Assembly (NCBI GenBank): GCA_002633025.1 | Contig: NMRB01000676.1 | Span: 112,093 to 176,092, forward strand | Length of the DNA: 64,000 nt | Direction: 5' to 3' | Origin: Notospermus geniculatus | Taxonomy: Eukaryota; Nemertea; Pilidiophora; Heteronemertea; Lineidae | Shown here: one piece after another, positions 1 through 12,356 of the stretch | How the letters are laid out: each line of letters starts with the position of its first letter | Numbering within the stretch: the first letter of the stretch is position 1 | Translations under genes and position numbers: made by a program | Notes under the pieces: model-generated | The model's database searches: none | The model's input: the letters and a program-made list of their open reading frames with translations, nothing else | What the model was told of the DNA's origin: nothing

Positions 1-8
1 TCTTTTAG

Positions 9-2412
9 GTGGACATGACCAAGGTTAACATCGACATCGTCAAGCCATGGATTGCAAACAAAGTGACTCAGATGCTTGGAATTGAAGACGATGTCATCGT
101 TGAATACATATTCAACCAGTTGGATGAAAGGGTAATTATCATGCTTTGTTTCTGTTCTTGGAATGTGTTATATCATTTCTAGGTAAGAGGAGATAGCCAA
201 CAAGAACCACCAATTCCTTGTTCAATCCAGTGAACAAGTTTATTGTGTGATTAGGCTGGGAACTAGCTTCTAAAATGCCTCACCCAAGCCCTGGTGGTCT
301 CTGGGATGTTAAATTGAGAGAATGCGCTGACCTTATTAATGTGCAAGGTTGTCATCAACTGATCAGTAACTTGGTTGATAATAGTTGCCTCAAAGTTCAC
401 AGGTAAGTTTGTGTTAAGTTCTTCAATTTTTTGATTTTTTCGCACTGTCTGGAATGCGACTGATGAAATCTTGACAACTGCCCATGTACCCAATAATGCA
501 TCTTTAATCAGAGCATTGAATTGAATGTTTGAGGCAAATGTGTAACTAGTACACTTGTATTCTCATTGACCCCTGTTTTGGCAACATTTCAAAAGTATTT
601 CGTTGTCTCCTTGAGTTTCATGGAAGTTTTAATGTAAGTGAAAAAGAGAACGATGTGGAAATAACAGGTTGATTGCAAAAATGATATACTGTTCGAACAT
701 TTGGCAGTCCCGTATTTAGCCCTTTTTAGCCATGTTCCCTGTTAGTTGTTTAAATGATGTGTACTTATACTTTGCCTATATTTCCTTCACAATTAGAGGC
801 ATATAAAATATCCGACACCTTGATTGAAACTAAGGTCTCACAGAGTCCAAGGGTTGCATTAAAATATAGACACAAAAATCTTCTGGGCAGCAATGGTGAT
901 TGTTCTACACACAGGATCGTTAGTGGTTTGTATCAGCAGCTTTAGAGCTTAAAGTTAAGTAGATTTCTTTCTTATGCAAGTTTGTCTGTTCTTTTTTTCA
1001 AAAGAAAATGTAAATAATTGGCGTCTTCGGGCGCAAGGACATTAGGTCGTGAGAACCCAGTACCTCTGATGTATATCTCCGTTTGTAATGTAAATTCTAT
1101 AGAGGTTTTCACTATTTTCCTACAGGTGTCTCTGTGGACTACGAGTACATCCTGCTAAGACGGGATGGCATCTCATGAGTTGAACTTGGAACTTATTGCC
1201 AAGATGCTTCCAGTGACATGATCCAGTTGATATTCTGATTCTTGAAATAGCTCATAGATAGATTAGATGCCCGTTGGATTTACATGAAGTAGCAGCACAT
1301 GATAATTAGATACTACAAAGTTGGATCCTACTTCTAATTCCATTGTGTTAAATAGCATACTCATTATACATGTAGGGCCGAATTCATATTGGTTAAAGGG
1401 TGTTTTAGTTTAAGCAGCATTTAAGCATTGGTTACACAGCGACAGGGCCAGTAGTGTTGGAACTCGTGGCAGTCCTGCCAAGTGCTGTATAATCAGTGTG
1501 TAAACACTGTCTAAGCTTAAAAATGCCATTGATGAATTTGGCCTTTACTTTATAAGATTCTTAATTACACCATACCTATGCTCTCTTTTCCAGGGCATAC
1601 TTCATTAGAATAGATACTTGAATATTGTTGACATAGTATAACTGAAACTTGGAATATCTCAACAGAAAATGTACCTTAGCTGACTTTTTAATGTCTAAGT
1701 CATGAAACATAAAAATTACACATTATGGTGCATTCACACCCAACATGGTTTGGAATTCCCGGCATTGTTGTCAGACAATCTCATTGAGATGTGGTAGAAA
1801 ACCTGACCCACAAGGACAATGTACCCAGTGTTAGTAAATGGTGCCGTTGATTGCAAAGCATGGAGTGTGACTGGACTTGTCAGATTTAGATACCAATTCA
1901 GTTGTTTTCCTCTATGAACCAAGGACAACTTTCTAGTCGAGGATCCTATTGAGGAAATAACTGGTGGAAACTCATGAACTGAACACATTGAGGAAATAAC
2001 TGGTGGAAACTCATGAACTGAACACGTTTCAATTCTTCAAAAGTATCAGAATTTGGCATGACCAATTGCACACTGAGAATCTTTGGCGAAAGTTTGTGTT
2101 GCTTGTTTTGTCAAGAAAGCCCGCCCTCCTCATGATTGAAGTTGTTCTTGGCAAGGAAGACAGTTGAGTTCATGTTATGTCGATTCTCTCACCCTTGCTG
2201 TTTAAGATTATATTTGCATTAAAATCACTCTCTCGCTCCAGTACCCTGATCCAAAAGAGATGCAGATTAATCTAACGGGGTTCCTCAATGCCAAAAATGC
2301 ACGTTCTCTCTTACACGAGCTCTGGGATCTGCTCTCCAGTGCACAGGATAATATCAGTGGCATTCCTACTGCATTTGTTGAGCAGAAGAAGGAAGAAATT
2401 AAGAAAAGACAG
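9..2412 (+). CDS. SRRM1: SRRM1 PWI-domain exons
   Basis: Exons 9-131 and 2242-2412 encode the PWI fold. The namesake KPWI lies at about 50-61, preceded by VDMTKVN. Next come a hydrophobic helix (DDVIVEYIFNQL), an MQINLTGFL strand/helix and a LLHELWDLL helix, ending in AFVEQKKEEIKKRQ. The region matches known SRRM1 closely. The first exon begins phase 0 after TCTTTTAG. Intron 132-2241 separates the two halves of the domain. Confidence 0.92.
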
Positions 2413-5400
2413 GTTAGTGAGCATACAAAAGAGTTAGATTAGAGTTTCCACCAGAAAATACTAGTAGTTGGTCCTGAAATCTTTGAGGACAGAGCAGTCA
2501 CTTTTTGGAAGGGGTGGGAGAGTCTGTGGGCCTATTACACCACTCCCCAGATTGAAATATATCGTTTCTGATTTCTCATCCATGCTTGACAACCCGTGAA
2601 CTATTTCCTGTTGAGAAGAGATGCATTGGAAAAATTCGTATTTTTCTTACTTCAGGCTGAAATGGAAAGAATCCAGAGCAATCTGAAGAAGATTGAGGAG
2701 GAAGTTCGTGCAAAGGAGCGCAAGGACAATGACAAAGGGGATAAAGACAGGTTAGTAATAACACTGACAGAAAGTGTTAAGAAACCTTTGGTGTTAATCT
2801 ACATTTCTAGCCAGACCTGCACTTGGTGATACTTAGTAAGTATTTCGTATCTTAATTTCAATAACAGATTATGTAGAAGTGCCCAGTCATTCTCCTGTTA
2901 ATTGACTTCAAATGAATCATCTTTTTGCCCTTCAGACGTCATACCAGGAGTAAGAGTCGTTCCCCGAGAAGGAGACGTAACCGTAGAGACAAAAGCCCAT
3001 CAAAGTCACCACGGCTGCGTCCGTCTAGATCAAAGTCTAAGTCACAGTCTCCTGGCAAGTCAGGTGCTGTAGATGATGCAGAGGTGAAGAAAGAGACAGT
3101 TGAGGTAAAGACAGAACCAGGAGTGGAGCCATCGGGGTGAGTGTAGTGGCATTATCTTGTTCGTGACATGTTTGCCTTTTGAATAGTCTGAGTGGCGATT
3201 ATACTGCAATTGATATTGGAACTTAAAGATTTTGGGGTGTATTTTTGGAGAGGTGGCCTGAAGGAATTGCCGCATTTCCAATTTGGTGGTATAGCATACT
3301 CCACATTGACCCCATTTCCCCTTCTGAAGATTTTGATGATTGACAGCTTTGTTATCATGGTAGTTAACCTAATTGATGTTGATTTTCAGGAGTCCAAAAT
3401 CAGAGGAGCCAAAAGAAAATGATGTTGCTACAGTGGAGAACAATAAAACAGAAGAGTCTGAGAAACAGGATAATCAGACAAAACAACCAAGCGAAGATAA
3501 ACCAGAAAAGGAGGATAAAAAGCCCAGGAAGAGGAGTCGTTCACGCACACCTGACAGAAAGAGGCGGAGATCTCGCACCAGGTATGTCATGTTTGTTATA
3601 TGGATTTGAATTGCTCCATTGGTGGTAATTTGTGGAGGCATACTTTCATCCTGCTGCAAGATTTTTGGGTAAACCTGTATTTCTTTGCAGTTTGTTGTGG
3701 AAGTCTGATTCATTTGACAAAAAAGCATGATTTGTAGCCTGATTTTCCGTTTGTTGTGTTAGTTGTTGATGTTGAGTCTTACACACAGTCATATATTTAA
3801 ACCCTTTCATCGGACTGTTTTGAATGTAATCTGGACTTTCTGTCATCTAATAGGTCAAGGTCACCAAGAAGATCCCGCCGTTCGCGTTCACGCAGCCGTT
3901 CTCCGCGCAGGAAATCATCACCACACCGCAACCGACGACATTCGCCGCCACGTAGACGTTCTCCCAGGAGATCCCCACGAAGGAGGAGCAGGTCTCCGAG
4001 ACGGAGAAGTCCACCTCGACGAAGGAGTCGCTCCCCCAGGAGACGGCGGACACCCAGTCCCAGAAGACGGCCAAGCCCAAAGAGGTAGAAATGATTCTCT
4101 ACTTATGGTGCCGCTCCACGTGAGAGTTTTCTTGTGAATGTTTGCGCTCTATGGACAGTTCACCATTGTTGTTTTCATGTGTCTGACCCACCATTGAATT
4201 AGAACATCGCTTGTTTCAGGCGGAGGTCAACTTCATCCTCAAGGTCAAGGTCACCAGGAAGGAAAGATGCCAGAAGGAAGCGATCAGAATCTAGGCAGAG
4301 TGTAAGCATTTTATAAGATCGTGATAATATCCTTTTTGTTCATATTTCACCGTCAAAATTCAGTCATATATTGAAACTACAGTCACAAATTAATGACTTT
4401 TCCAGGACAGAGGCACTGATTCTCCAAATAAGGCGTCAGTCCAGAAGCGTAGACAATACCGCGCACATAAATCGGAAAGTTCAGATAGTTCATCAGAGTC
4501 TGATGCATCACCATCGCGTAAAAGTAAGTAGTTAAAGAATGTGGGGCTTATTAGCAATTTTTGTGCAGGATGTCGCCTGATTCTGTTGGGGATGAGGCTT
4601 GTGCACATGACGGCAAGCCTGCCAGTTCTTCATTTGAACAAATTTTGGTTCTGGTACTTGGTCTCGGCATCAAGTTACCTGCATCGATTTTATACCTCGA
4701 CTAACCCTCTATGTAGAGTCAATAGTTCATTGACTGAATCTTAATTTGCTCTCAACTCGTTTGCAGAAAGGAATCGATCTCCATCACCTCGACATGTTAG
4801 GTCACCGCCAAGAAGGAGACCATCACCGAACAGATTTTCACCAAAACGTTACGGCTCTCCTGTTCCCAGACGGTCACCACCTCGCCGCTGGTCACCTCGA
4901 AGGTCACCTGTAAGACGTAGATCGCCATCACCATACAGACGTCGTAGATCGCCATCACCGATGCGGCATCGTAGGTCTCCATCGCCTGTACGCCGAAGGC
5001 AGGTGTCACCGATACGAAGGCGCCGACCTTCGCCGCCTCCAGCACCACCTGTACGTAGACAACCTACTCCACCTCGGCGACGCAACACTCCAATTCAAAG
5101 AAACCGCTCTTCTTCAAGCTCATCTGAGGATCAGAGTCCGCCTAAAAAGGCCCCCTCTCCTGAAGTTGTGAGGAGGAGAATTGACGCTCCCCCAGATGCT
5201 TGGCGGCGCTCACCAAAACGCAAACCACGCTCCATATCTCCTCGGAGGAAACAAGCTTTGCAAGAAGAACAGTCGCCTGAAATCCAAAAGCGTGTACGTC
5301 AGGTATCAGATCGGGATTCAGAATCACCACCTCAGCAAAGAATCGTGCGTAGAAAAAAGATTTCACCGCCTGAATCTGATAGTAGTCGTTCACCTTCACC

Positions 5401-7174
5401 TCAGAGAGTTGTCAGGAAACACTCACCGCCAAGGCGACAGAAGCCACCTGATGATTCGCCACCACAGAGGAGAAGATCTCCATCTCCTCAATGGGCGAGT
5501 AACCAACAGAGACGGCGGCGTTCTGGATCTCCCCCGAAGAGACAACCACCACCCCCAGGTGCATCTTCCCCACGCAGGAGAAGACCGTCTCCAGAGTATA
5601 AATCTCAGTCCTCACCACGGAGGCACAGCGTCAAAAAAGTTGGAGCCCAGGTGAGAGACGAGGTAGTCCCCCTCGACGTAAGAGAGTTTCACGGTCGCCA
5701 GAGTTCAGGCAGCGAGGTAGGGAGCAACGGGATTCCTCACCAGAGTAAGTACATGTACAATTTTGGCTTCTGTGAAAATATTTTTGTCTGAGTAGCTTAG
5801 ATCCATAATACTTGCTACAGGATTGTATCATACTTCAAGATTTTACTACCAAAATCTCTTTTATGTTCAGGTCTCCTCCCAGGCATGTCAAAGCACGGGG
5901 TCAAAAGCAAGAATTTTCGCCATCACCGGTGCGCCATAATCGTAATGAACGAAGAGCACCAGTCAGGGAGCGAGCAAGGTCATCATCAGGATCGGCTTCA
6001 CCTCCACCAAGGATAGCTAGACATTCAGGTTCACCTGTGCCGAGGAGACAGGTGGCGTCACGGTCACCTCCACCACTTAAGAGAATGGAAGGTAACGGTG
6101 TGAGCCGTCGTCAGTGGTCGCCTGATGATAGTCCCGAACGAGAGCCACCACAGCGCACACGATCTCGACAAGACCAGTCTCCACCGGCACTACGCCCTAG
6201 CCGTTCAGATGATCGTGTGATGAGGATGGCAGCACAGGCTGATGGGACACCACCTCGACGTAGAAAAGAACGTTCAGTCAGTGAAGAAGGAACTCCTGTT
6301 AAAAAGCTCAAGAGAAGTTCTAGTGTTTCACAAAGTGATTCAGAGGTATGGGAGTAAATTCTGCCCCTCAAATTGGCTCCTACAGTATGCCGACAAAGTG
6401 AATCTTACTGATATTGCGAATCAGTCTCTCTGTGTGAAATATCTCTATACCTTCAGAAATTGACATTCTTTTTGTGCAGTGTGTTCCATGTTGTAAAGTA
6501 AAGCACATGTAGCCTAGCCTCCAGAAATATGATGTTGTACTGAAAGTAATGTGGATGTATATGTCATTAAAATACATGAGAATTCACATTGTTCAGTTTT
6601 GCCTTGTGTGCTGCTTCAGGCTTCTGGTGACGGCAAGAAGAAAAAGAAGAAGGACAAGAAAGAAAAGAAGCATAAGAAACATAAAAAACACAAGAAGCAC
6701 AAGCACAAAAAGGGCGAGAAAGCTGGAGAGACAGGAGAAGACATGGTATAGACAGCTTTTCCTCATTTGGTACTTACGGTATTGGTGTTTCTTGTCTGAT
6801 CTATGTTCCTGTCCTTATTGCTTACTTTCATAGTCTCTGCCTTCAGCTCTCTTTTCCCAGTGCTGTTTTTCCAGTCTGGGGCAAAACGCGGTTGGACTGA
6901 ATGAAGGCATGTCCAATCATTTGTTGAATATTTTGAGTTAATTGTCAGAAGATTGCCTGGCATTAGTTGCAATGAATTTAGAAATAAATGTAGCAGGAAA
7001 TTATCAAAGAAATGGAGAAGGCATCACCTGATTCCAGGTCAACTTTTCTTGACGCACAATGATCTCTTATCCTTTGGTTTGCTCTTATTTCAGGGCGAGA
7101 GCAGCGAAGAGCATGGAGCACTGAACTTGCTACGAGAGCAGGCTCTTCTCTCGATGCAGAAGAAGGCGACGTAG
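9..7174 (+). CDS. SRRM1: SRRM1, serine/arginine repetitive matrix protein 1 (5' partial)
   Basis: Splicing coactivator of the nuclear speckle. In known SRRM1 a PWI domain binds nucleic acid and RS repeats bridge SR proteins and snRNPs in exon-definition complexes. Twelve exons are visible: 9-131, 2242-2412, 2656-2750, 2936-3136, 3390-3581, 3854-4084, 4220-4301, 4406-4523, 4767-5744, 5871-6345, 6620-6745 and 7094-7174 (TAG). All junctions are GT-AG and phase-compatible except for one missing base inside the ninth. The order is PWI, Lys/Glu helix, several hundred residues of RS, SPRR and RRRSPSP repeats, a KKKKDKKEKKHKKHKK tail (6650-6715) and a short C-terminus ending KKAT. About 957 codons are visible. 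The family is roughly 900 residues, so only a short N-terminal part is missing to the left. Identity is by recognition of the PWI region and tail, not by a search. Confidence 0.93.
132..2241 (+). other. SRRM1 intron, no gene seen
   Basis: A 2.1-kb intron between the two PWI exons. Apart from a 39-bp tandem duplication near 1950-2025, I see no exon-like open frame with splice sites and no recognisable repeat. Confidence 0.7.
1948..2025. repeat. 39-bp perfect tandem duplication
   Basis: A unit beginning ATTGAGGAAATAACTGG and ending TGAACTGAACAC occurs twice back to back (1948-1986 and 1987-2025) without mismatch. Perfect identity points to a recent slippage or duplication event, or a local assembly stutter. 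Confidence 0.9.
4103..4150. repeat. Degraded end of a MITE family
   Basis: GGTGCCGCTCCACGTGAGAG followed by a TTTTCT-containing stretch resembles the terminus of the 131-bp MITE at 23704-23834 (AGGCGCCGCTCCACGTGACA). Only one end is recognisable here, in SRRM1 intron 4085-4219. Confidence 0.45.
4767..5744 (+). CDS. SRRM1: SRRM1 large RS/SPRR repeat exon, with frameshift
   Basis: A 978-bp exon of SP- and RRR-rich repeats (RRRSPSP, SPPRRR, PPPRRR types), starting after TTTGCAG and ending CCAGA|GTAAGT. The RS frame is open from 4767 to about 5638. From 5639 the RS-type sequence (SPGERRGSPPRRKR) and the correct splice phase into the exon at 5871 are found only in another frame. Adding one base to the A6 run at 5633-5638 would reconcile both. 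The total visible coding length, 2873 nt, is also exactly one short of a multiple of three. An alternative reading, use of the internal donor CAG|GTGAGA at 5652, gives phase 0 and does not fit the next exon. Confidence 0.85.
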
Positions 7175-8760
7175 TTGCGGGGACAATGTCTACAGTTGTG
7201 TGTACATTATATTGAACGAACTTGAAATGTGATGGATAGTGATGTAAAGTTCTGTCGGGATAGAAGATATCGACTTGACCCTGAATCTGTCAGTATGACT
7301 GATGCAGAATGGTAGCCAATCTTGCTGTGGAGGATTAGGAAGGATTAGCACTGACAGAAGGGATTATCATCAAATTATGTTAAGCTTTGTTTGTTTGGGC
7401 TATGATGGGGTAAATACTGATTAATTTGCTGATCATGATCAGATGTTCTAGAGACTGTTAGTTCTGTATATTTGGCCTCAGTTGACTGGGTTTCTGCCAG
7501 AAAGTAATGACGTCGGGAGTCTGCATTTAGGGTGCACTCAGTAGAGCTGTTGTGCTTATGTACTCTATGGATGAGCTTGGAAATCTTCATTGATTGCCTT
7601 TAGTATGTTGCATGAAATTCTTGCAGACCATTTTAGTGGACTATCCCAAAGGACGTTTCCTAGGGATTCTCCATTGCACTTACATAAAATCATCCCAACA
7701 CCTGTGCACAACACTTGTAACTTTTTATGGAAATGTGGCATTTTACAAAGTAGTCTTTATACTGATGGGAACGTGAAAGTGTCTTCAAGACCGTCAATGT
7801 AGTGATCATGTGTTCCACATTGCATGTAATAGGTTCCTAACTTTGACCACATGATGTAACTTTGTTTCTGTTGGTAACACTTCCATCTCTCTTAGATGTT
7901 TTCTGTATGCACTTAAAAATTGATTGTTACATTACTGATATAACCAGAGAACACCCATGCATGCCTAAAACTGAAAAACTTGGTAGACAAACATGTAGGT
8001 CTAATTTATTTGCAAAAGTTAAGAAGAGAAAGACAAGTACAAATGGATTTACCCCAACCAACCCATTTGAACATCTTTTAACCTGCAAGTGGTGTACACA
8101 TGCTGATTTCTGATCAAGTTTTAGTGCTGCTACCCAATTCTGTATTACCCTTCCTCGCTGGGTTAACTTTTGAAATTCAGAGTACCTGCGGGTTGTTCTT
8201 TACGGTATATGGAAAAAGTGGGACTCGCAATCCTGATCCTGGTGATAGCTGATGTTGTAATTGTGCATCTTTCCCCTTGCCATGTTTTGCTTAGTTTTAA
8301 TCAGATAAATCCCAGTAATTTCCTTAGACAACATTACTACAATATAAAATATCTGCAATTGATATGGAGTTCTGTTGTCAAAGGTCCACTCTGTTCATAC
8401 AGCAGTAACTGTTATGTATCCAAGAAATATACTGTTAGTCTGGTTGTCTCCCTTATCAAGACGAGTTGCTGCTCTTTTTTGCCTGATTAGGATTGAAGTT
8501 TTGGATGCTGTCAAGAAACAATTTAAGTCTGTATCTTCTGAGTACGGTAATGTTTTATGACTGTGCCTTTGAAGCTTGTCAAGTGCAAATTTCGTACCAC
8601 CTGTACATCCTAGTTTCATGGCATTTATGTTCTGATGGAGGCAAGATAATGTGGAATATTGTATTGTGGTTATTTCCTTTGAAGTGTATGCTGTATAAAT
8701 GGACATGCAGGACACTGAATTTGATACTATGGTAAAAATAAAAGGTCTTGGACAACAAAT
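7175..8760 (+). other. SRRM1: SRRM1 3' UTR with poly(A) signal
   Basis: No credible coding exon follows the SRRM1 stop. AATAAA at 8737-8742 is the first well-placed canonical polyadenylation signal and would give a 3' UTR of about 1.6 kb ending near 8760. The UTR end is inferred; earlier weaker sites cannot be excluded. Confidence 0.6.
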
Positions 8761-10269
8761 ATTTCGTTGATATATTCTCTTTTGACTTGTTGGTCTTATG
8801 GTGACTTGAACATGTTGAACTTTGGGGGATCTTGTTGTTTTCAACAACGATTGTGTGACAACTTGCCGGACTGCACCCTGTGGTTGGGTGGAGGATTTAT
8901 CCACAGCTCATAATTCAACAAATGACAAAATGTTAACAGGTGATAAAAAGTCTTGGAGAGCCAAGATTACAATTTATTCTGCAGGTTGAAATGAACGTGT
9001 ATATGTGTGGCGGTCTAGGAAAACCCGGCAGATATCGTATTTGAGGAAAGTGTTAATGGCCTTGGTGAACCCGCACATTTCAATAGCTGAAATGTACTAC
9101 GTAACAGGTAAACAGTAGCAGATCAATGCACAGGCAATCTGATAGCCATTGTTGATCATTCAGCGACATCCGCCAGGTTTTCCCAGAGTGTCCCCTTCTA
9201 TTGTTGAATAAGCAGCATGACTATAGAAAACCAATGCCAGAGATTAGAATGTAACAATAGGATCTTTTGTTCCTGCTTGGAGGAATTATCTGGGACAGTT
9301 TTTCCTGGGGACATTCTTTACACCGGCATTGAACATAAAAATGTGGGGCGGCCCGTTGTAACAAATTTCGTTGTGGAGAATGCTGTTAGTCGTACGCAAC
9401 GAAAGCCTGGTTGTAATAGCAGAGAACCACATCTTTCAATCTAACTTGTGCGAGACTAACAGCGATCAATAATGTCGGTCAAATTTATCGAGACCACAGA
9501 CAGGGGGCTTTGCACGTTCTTTCATTCTTTTGCTCTAAAGGACATTTTATCTACGGAATAGTTCGCACTTTCTCTCATAAGGATGGGACCCAGTTTATGG
9601 TATGCAGTAATATGAGTTGCGATCTTTTGACAGGATGTCAGATCGGAAAAGAAATGTGATGTTATTGCGCAGAACAGAGGTCAGAATTGCGTGTACGATA
9701 CACTGCACTGATGCACAGACACAGTCACAGGCATTTGATCAGAATGCCCAACAACACACACATGATTGATGGCACACACATGTATAGGCCTATGGGGTTT
9801 ATGTGTGAGGCCTAGGGTTTACATAACATATAAAGGGCTACTCGACTGTGCTGTGAGACACTGCCATTTTAGGGGGCCTAGGTAGGGCCTATGGCTATGT
9901 CACATCATCATGTGACACATCATGCATCATGATGTCATCATCATGATCATGGGGGTGGTGGATGGTTGGATGTCAAACTCAAAATTGGTTGCGAGACTTG
10001 TCGCCCTTTTGCCCGAGCTTTGTCAAACACTAAAACAGGAAAAGGGGAAAATGTACGGAGGGGTAGCTAAAAATAAAAAGTCCTGTTACTACTAATTAGT
10101 AGGACTATTACCCCTAACGTACTTTTACCCTAATTTGTGACAAAAAAAGGGTCAAAGCTCGGGCCCTGTGGTGTAGGCCTAGGCCTTTTGGCCTGTTCCC
10201 AAAAGCAAAAAATCTGTCTGTAGGCTACCGGTACAAGACAGTAGTAATTACAAGACAATAATAGTAGAC

Positions 10270-10391
10270 TAGTGAGGTTTCGCAAGCGCCCGGTTAGGCC
10301 ATATGACGACGTTTATCTATTGTGTGGGTATACCCAAACAATAGATAAACGTTGTCGTATGGCCTAACCGGGCGCTTGCGAAACCTCACTA
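10270..10391. repeat. 122-bp near-perfect palindrome (foldback MITE)
   Basis: Arms of about 53 bp starting TAGTGAGGTTTCGCAAGCGC are followed, after a short GTGGGTATACCCA centre, by their reverse complement ending in AACCTCACTA. Only a few mismatches separate the arms. It would form a cruciform in DNA or a long hairpin in RNA. No coding capacity. Probably a non-autonomous foldback or MITE copy. Confidence 0.85.
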
Positions 10392-10687
10392 TTGTCTTCC
10401 TAACCATCAGAGTACCGGTAAATCAAGGCTACAAGTGTAGGCCTATAGGCCCTATAAACTTGTTTTATAAATTGGTGACTGACTCAGAATATGCAGTGCG
10501 ATCAAGGACATGAGGCAGCTAACAAGGGCCGTGTTACTGTTCTGTATGCTGGCAATGCCACCACTTCATGACTTTCACGAAGCCAACATTGATTATGAAT
10601 TTGACGGAACTTCTGCAGAGGAATTTTAACCCTAACCATTGCCAACTCTAACCTTAGTACTTCCATTCCATACCGGAAGGGACTTTT

Positions 10688-10920
10688 TTGTGGTCGAGTG
10701 GTCTAACACGCTTGACTTTCAATTCTAACAGGGTCAGTGCGTGGGTTCGATCCCTGGCCAGGACACATACAAGTTGTGAAAAAAAGTTGTGAACCAATTT
10801 AGGGTCTGTCGGATGAGACTGAAAGCCGTGGTCCCTTGTACCTGAGTGTCTATGCCAGGGCAAGTAAAAGACCCCACACAGGTGGACAGTAGCCTGTCGT
10901 GGACTCCATACCATAGTATA
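10688..10920 (+). mobile_element. tRNA-derived SINE
   Basis: The head resembles a tRNA gene. A pol III A box, TGGTCGAGTGG, lies at 10691-10701 and a B box, GGTTCGATCCC, at 10744-10754. The rest cannot fold as a functional tRNA, and a tRNA-unrelated body follows to about 10920. The 3' boundary is approximate. Confidence 0.7.
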
Positions 10921-11649
10921 AGCTTAAGACCCTTAAAAGGGTTATGAAGCTTCCAAACGATACATTATTTCAGCCTCTGTTAGTTAGAGACCAAGGGATT
11001 ATTGGATTTCAGGACCTCAGAGGTGGCAGTTGCTACATGTCGATGTTCCAAATTAGTCACTGCGCCCACCAGTCACTCTAATCCCTGTGACCCAATTTCC
11101 CCCTTGCTGATTTGTTTGTTTGAATAATTAGTAATCCAACCATGTGTGACTGAGTCATCATGTTCACTCCAGCTATCATCATGTCCTTTTATAGAAATAC
11201 ACTGCATTTGAATTTCAACTACACAGCTGCATACATCCATATTCGTGATGGTATTGCAGCACTTGTAACAATCAAAACCAGATGTTTATCTGTTGGAATA
11301 AAATGTTTATTCTGTGCATCCGATCCATACATCGGTTGCTGAATTTGTCTGATTGTTTTTTGGCGAGATGTTCTATTCTAGAAACATGGCAAGTGCTTCA
11401 TGACAAGTTCAAATAGAATGCGAAATGACAATTTGGTCTCCCTGCTGCAGAGTCTGGCAAAAGGGTAGACCTACATTTGATTCTCTTTCAGTATCAATGT
11501 GCTTTTGGGATTCCAGAAGGTCTGGACAAAGGTACAGGGTATACATACAAAATATTGGGGGGGGGGGGGAGTTTTCATGTGCTGCCTGCTGCCTGCTATA
11601 TTTGAGACCCCTAGATCTGTACTCAACTGTCAGGTGTTTTTTTCACGTA

Positions 11650-11897
11650 AAGGGCTCCGCACACTAGCGATTTTTTCGAGCGATTTTGCAGGCGACCGGC
11701 CTTGCGACCACAGAAGCGACTGAACATTTTTCAGATTTTTTAGTTTTTGTTGACTTGTTTGCGACAAATGCTTCTTTGGAAGATCAGTGATGTCGTGGAT
11801 GACATCATTGATCGACCGCAAAGGTAATTACGGCAGGCGACGTAGTAGTCGCATCGGTAGTCGCCTCCATTTTAGTCGCCAGTGTGCGGAGCCCTTT
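11650..11897. mobile_element. 248-bp MITE with AGGGCTCCGCACACT termini
   Basis: The left end reads AGGGCTCCGCACACTAGCGA and the right end is its reverse complement with one mismatch. The outer bases suggest a TA target duplication (TA|AAGGG...CCCTT|TA). The interior has scattered AGTCGC words and no transposase. Confidence 0.8.
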
Positions 11898-12356
11898 AAG
11901 GAACATGCTGCCACCAGTATAACCAACATACTAAGTTACTGTAACAATAGGCAGAGGTTACATATTGATTTTACTTGTCTTGACACTATGTTATCCATCT
12001 CGCAGCACCTGTCTGGTTGGCCTATTTTGAACTTGTTATTCACAGACTGCAATAACGATTTTCATTTAGGCAATGTCATGAAGTGAGGTCCGTCCAGGGG
12101 CAGATTGTGCAGTATTATCGTCAGCTTGTAAAAAAGGCTGAATTCATCTATCTGCATGGTAGTTTCCATACCCAACTAGTTATATTTTGGACCCGGAAAT
12201 ATCAACAGTAATTTCAGGGTCCAAAGTGAGTGATGTTGATGTTCAGAGGCAGCAGAATTGGCCTGCCTCTGAACTTGTCCAGATTTCAGGATGTTAAAAG
12301 TCAATTTTCCCTACATTTGTCAGAAAAACTGTCCTTTCACTGTTTCAGGTGACAAT

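Larger units (their letters stand above)
8761..12348. other. SRRM1-VPS13D intergenic region
   Basis: 3.6 kb without a supported protein exon, between two genes on the same strand. It holds a 122-bp near-perfect palindrome (10270-10391), a tRNA-derived SINE (about 10688-10920), an inverted-repeat element (11650-11897), an ATCATG-rich stretch near 9905-9952 and a G-run near 11560. The VPS13D promoter and 5' non-coding exon(s) should lie here. I could not identify a TATA box or initiator with confidence. Confidence 0.6.

Noticed and set aside
5652-5870. Alternative end of the SRRM1 RS exon at CAG|GTGAGA
   Set aside because: A good donor, but its phase 0 end does not match the phase 2 entry of the exon at 5871, and RS repeats continue beyond it in the other frame.
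8395-8904. Minus-strand open frame of 169 codons at the SRRM1 3' end
   Set aside because: It overlaps the 3' UTR and poly(A) signal, has no recognisable domain and no splice or promoter support.
10688-10765. Functional tRNA gene on the strength of A and B boxes
   Set aside because: Acceptor and anticodon stems do not pair, and it continues into a SINE body.
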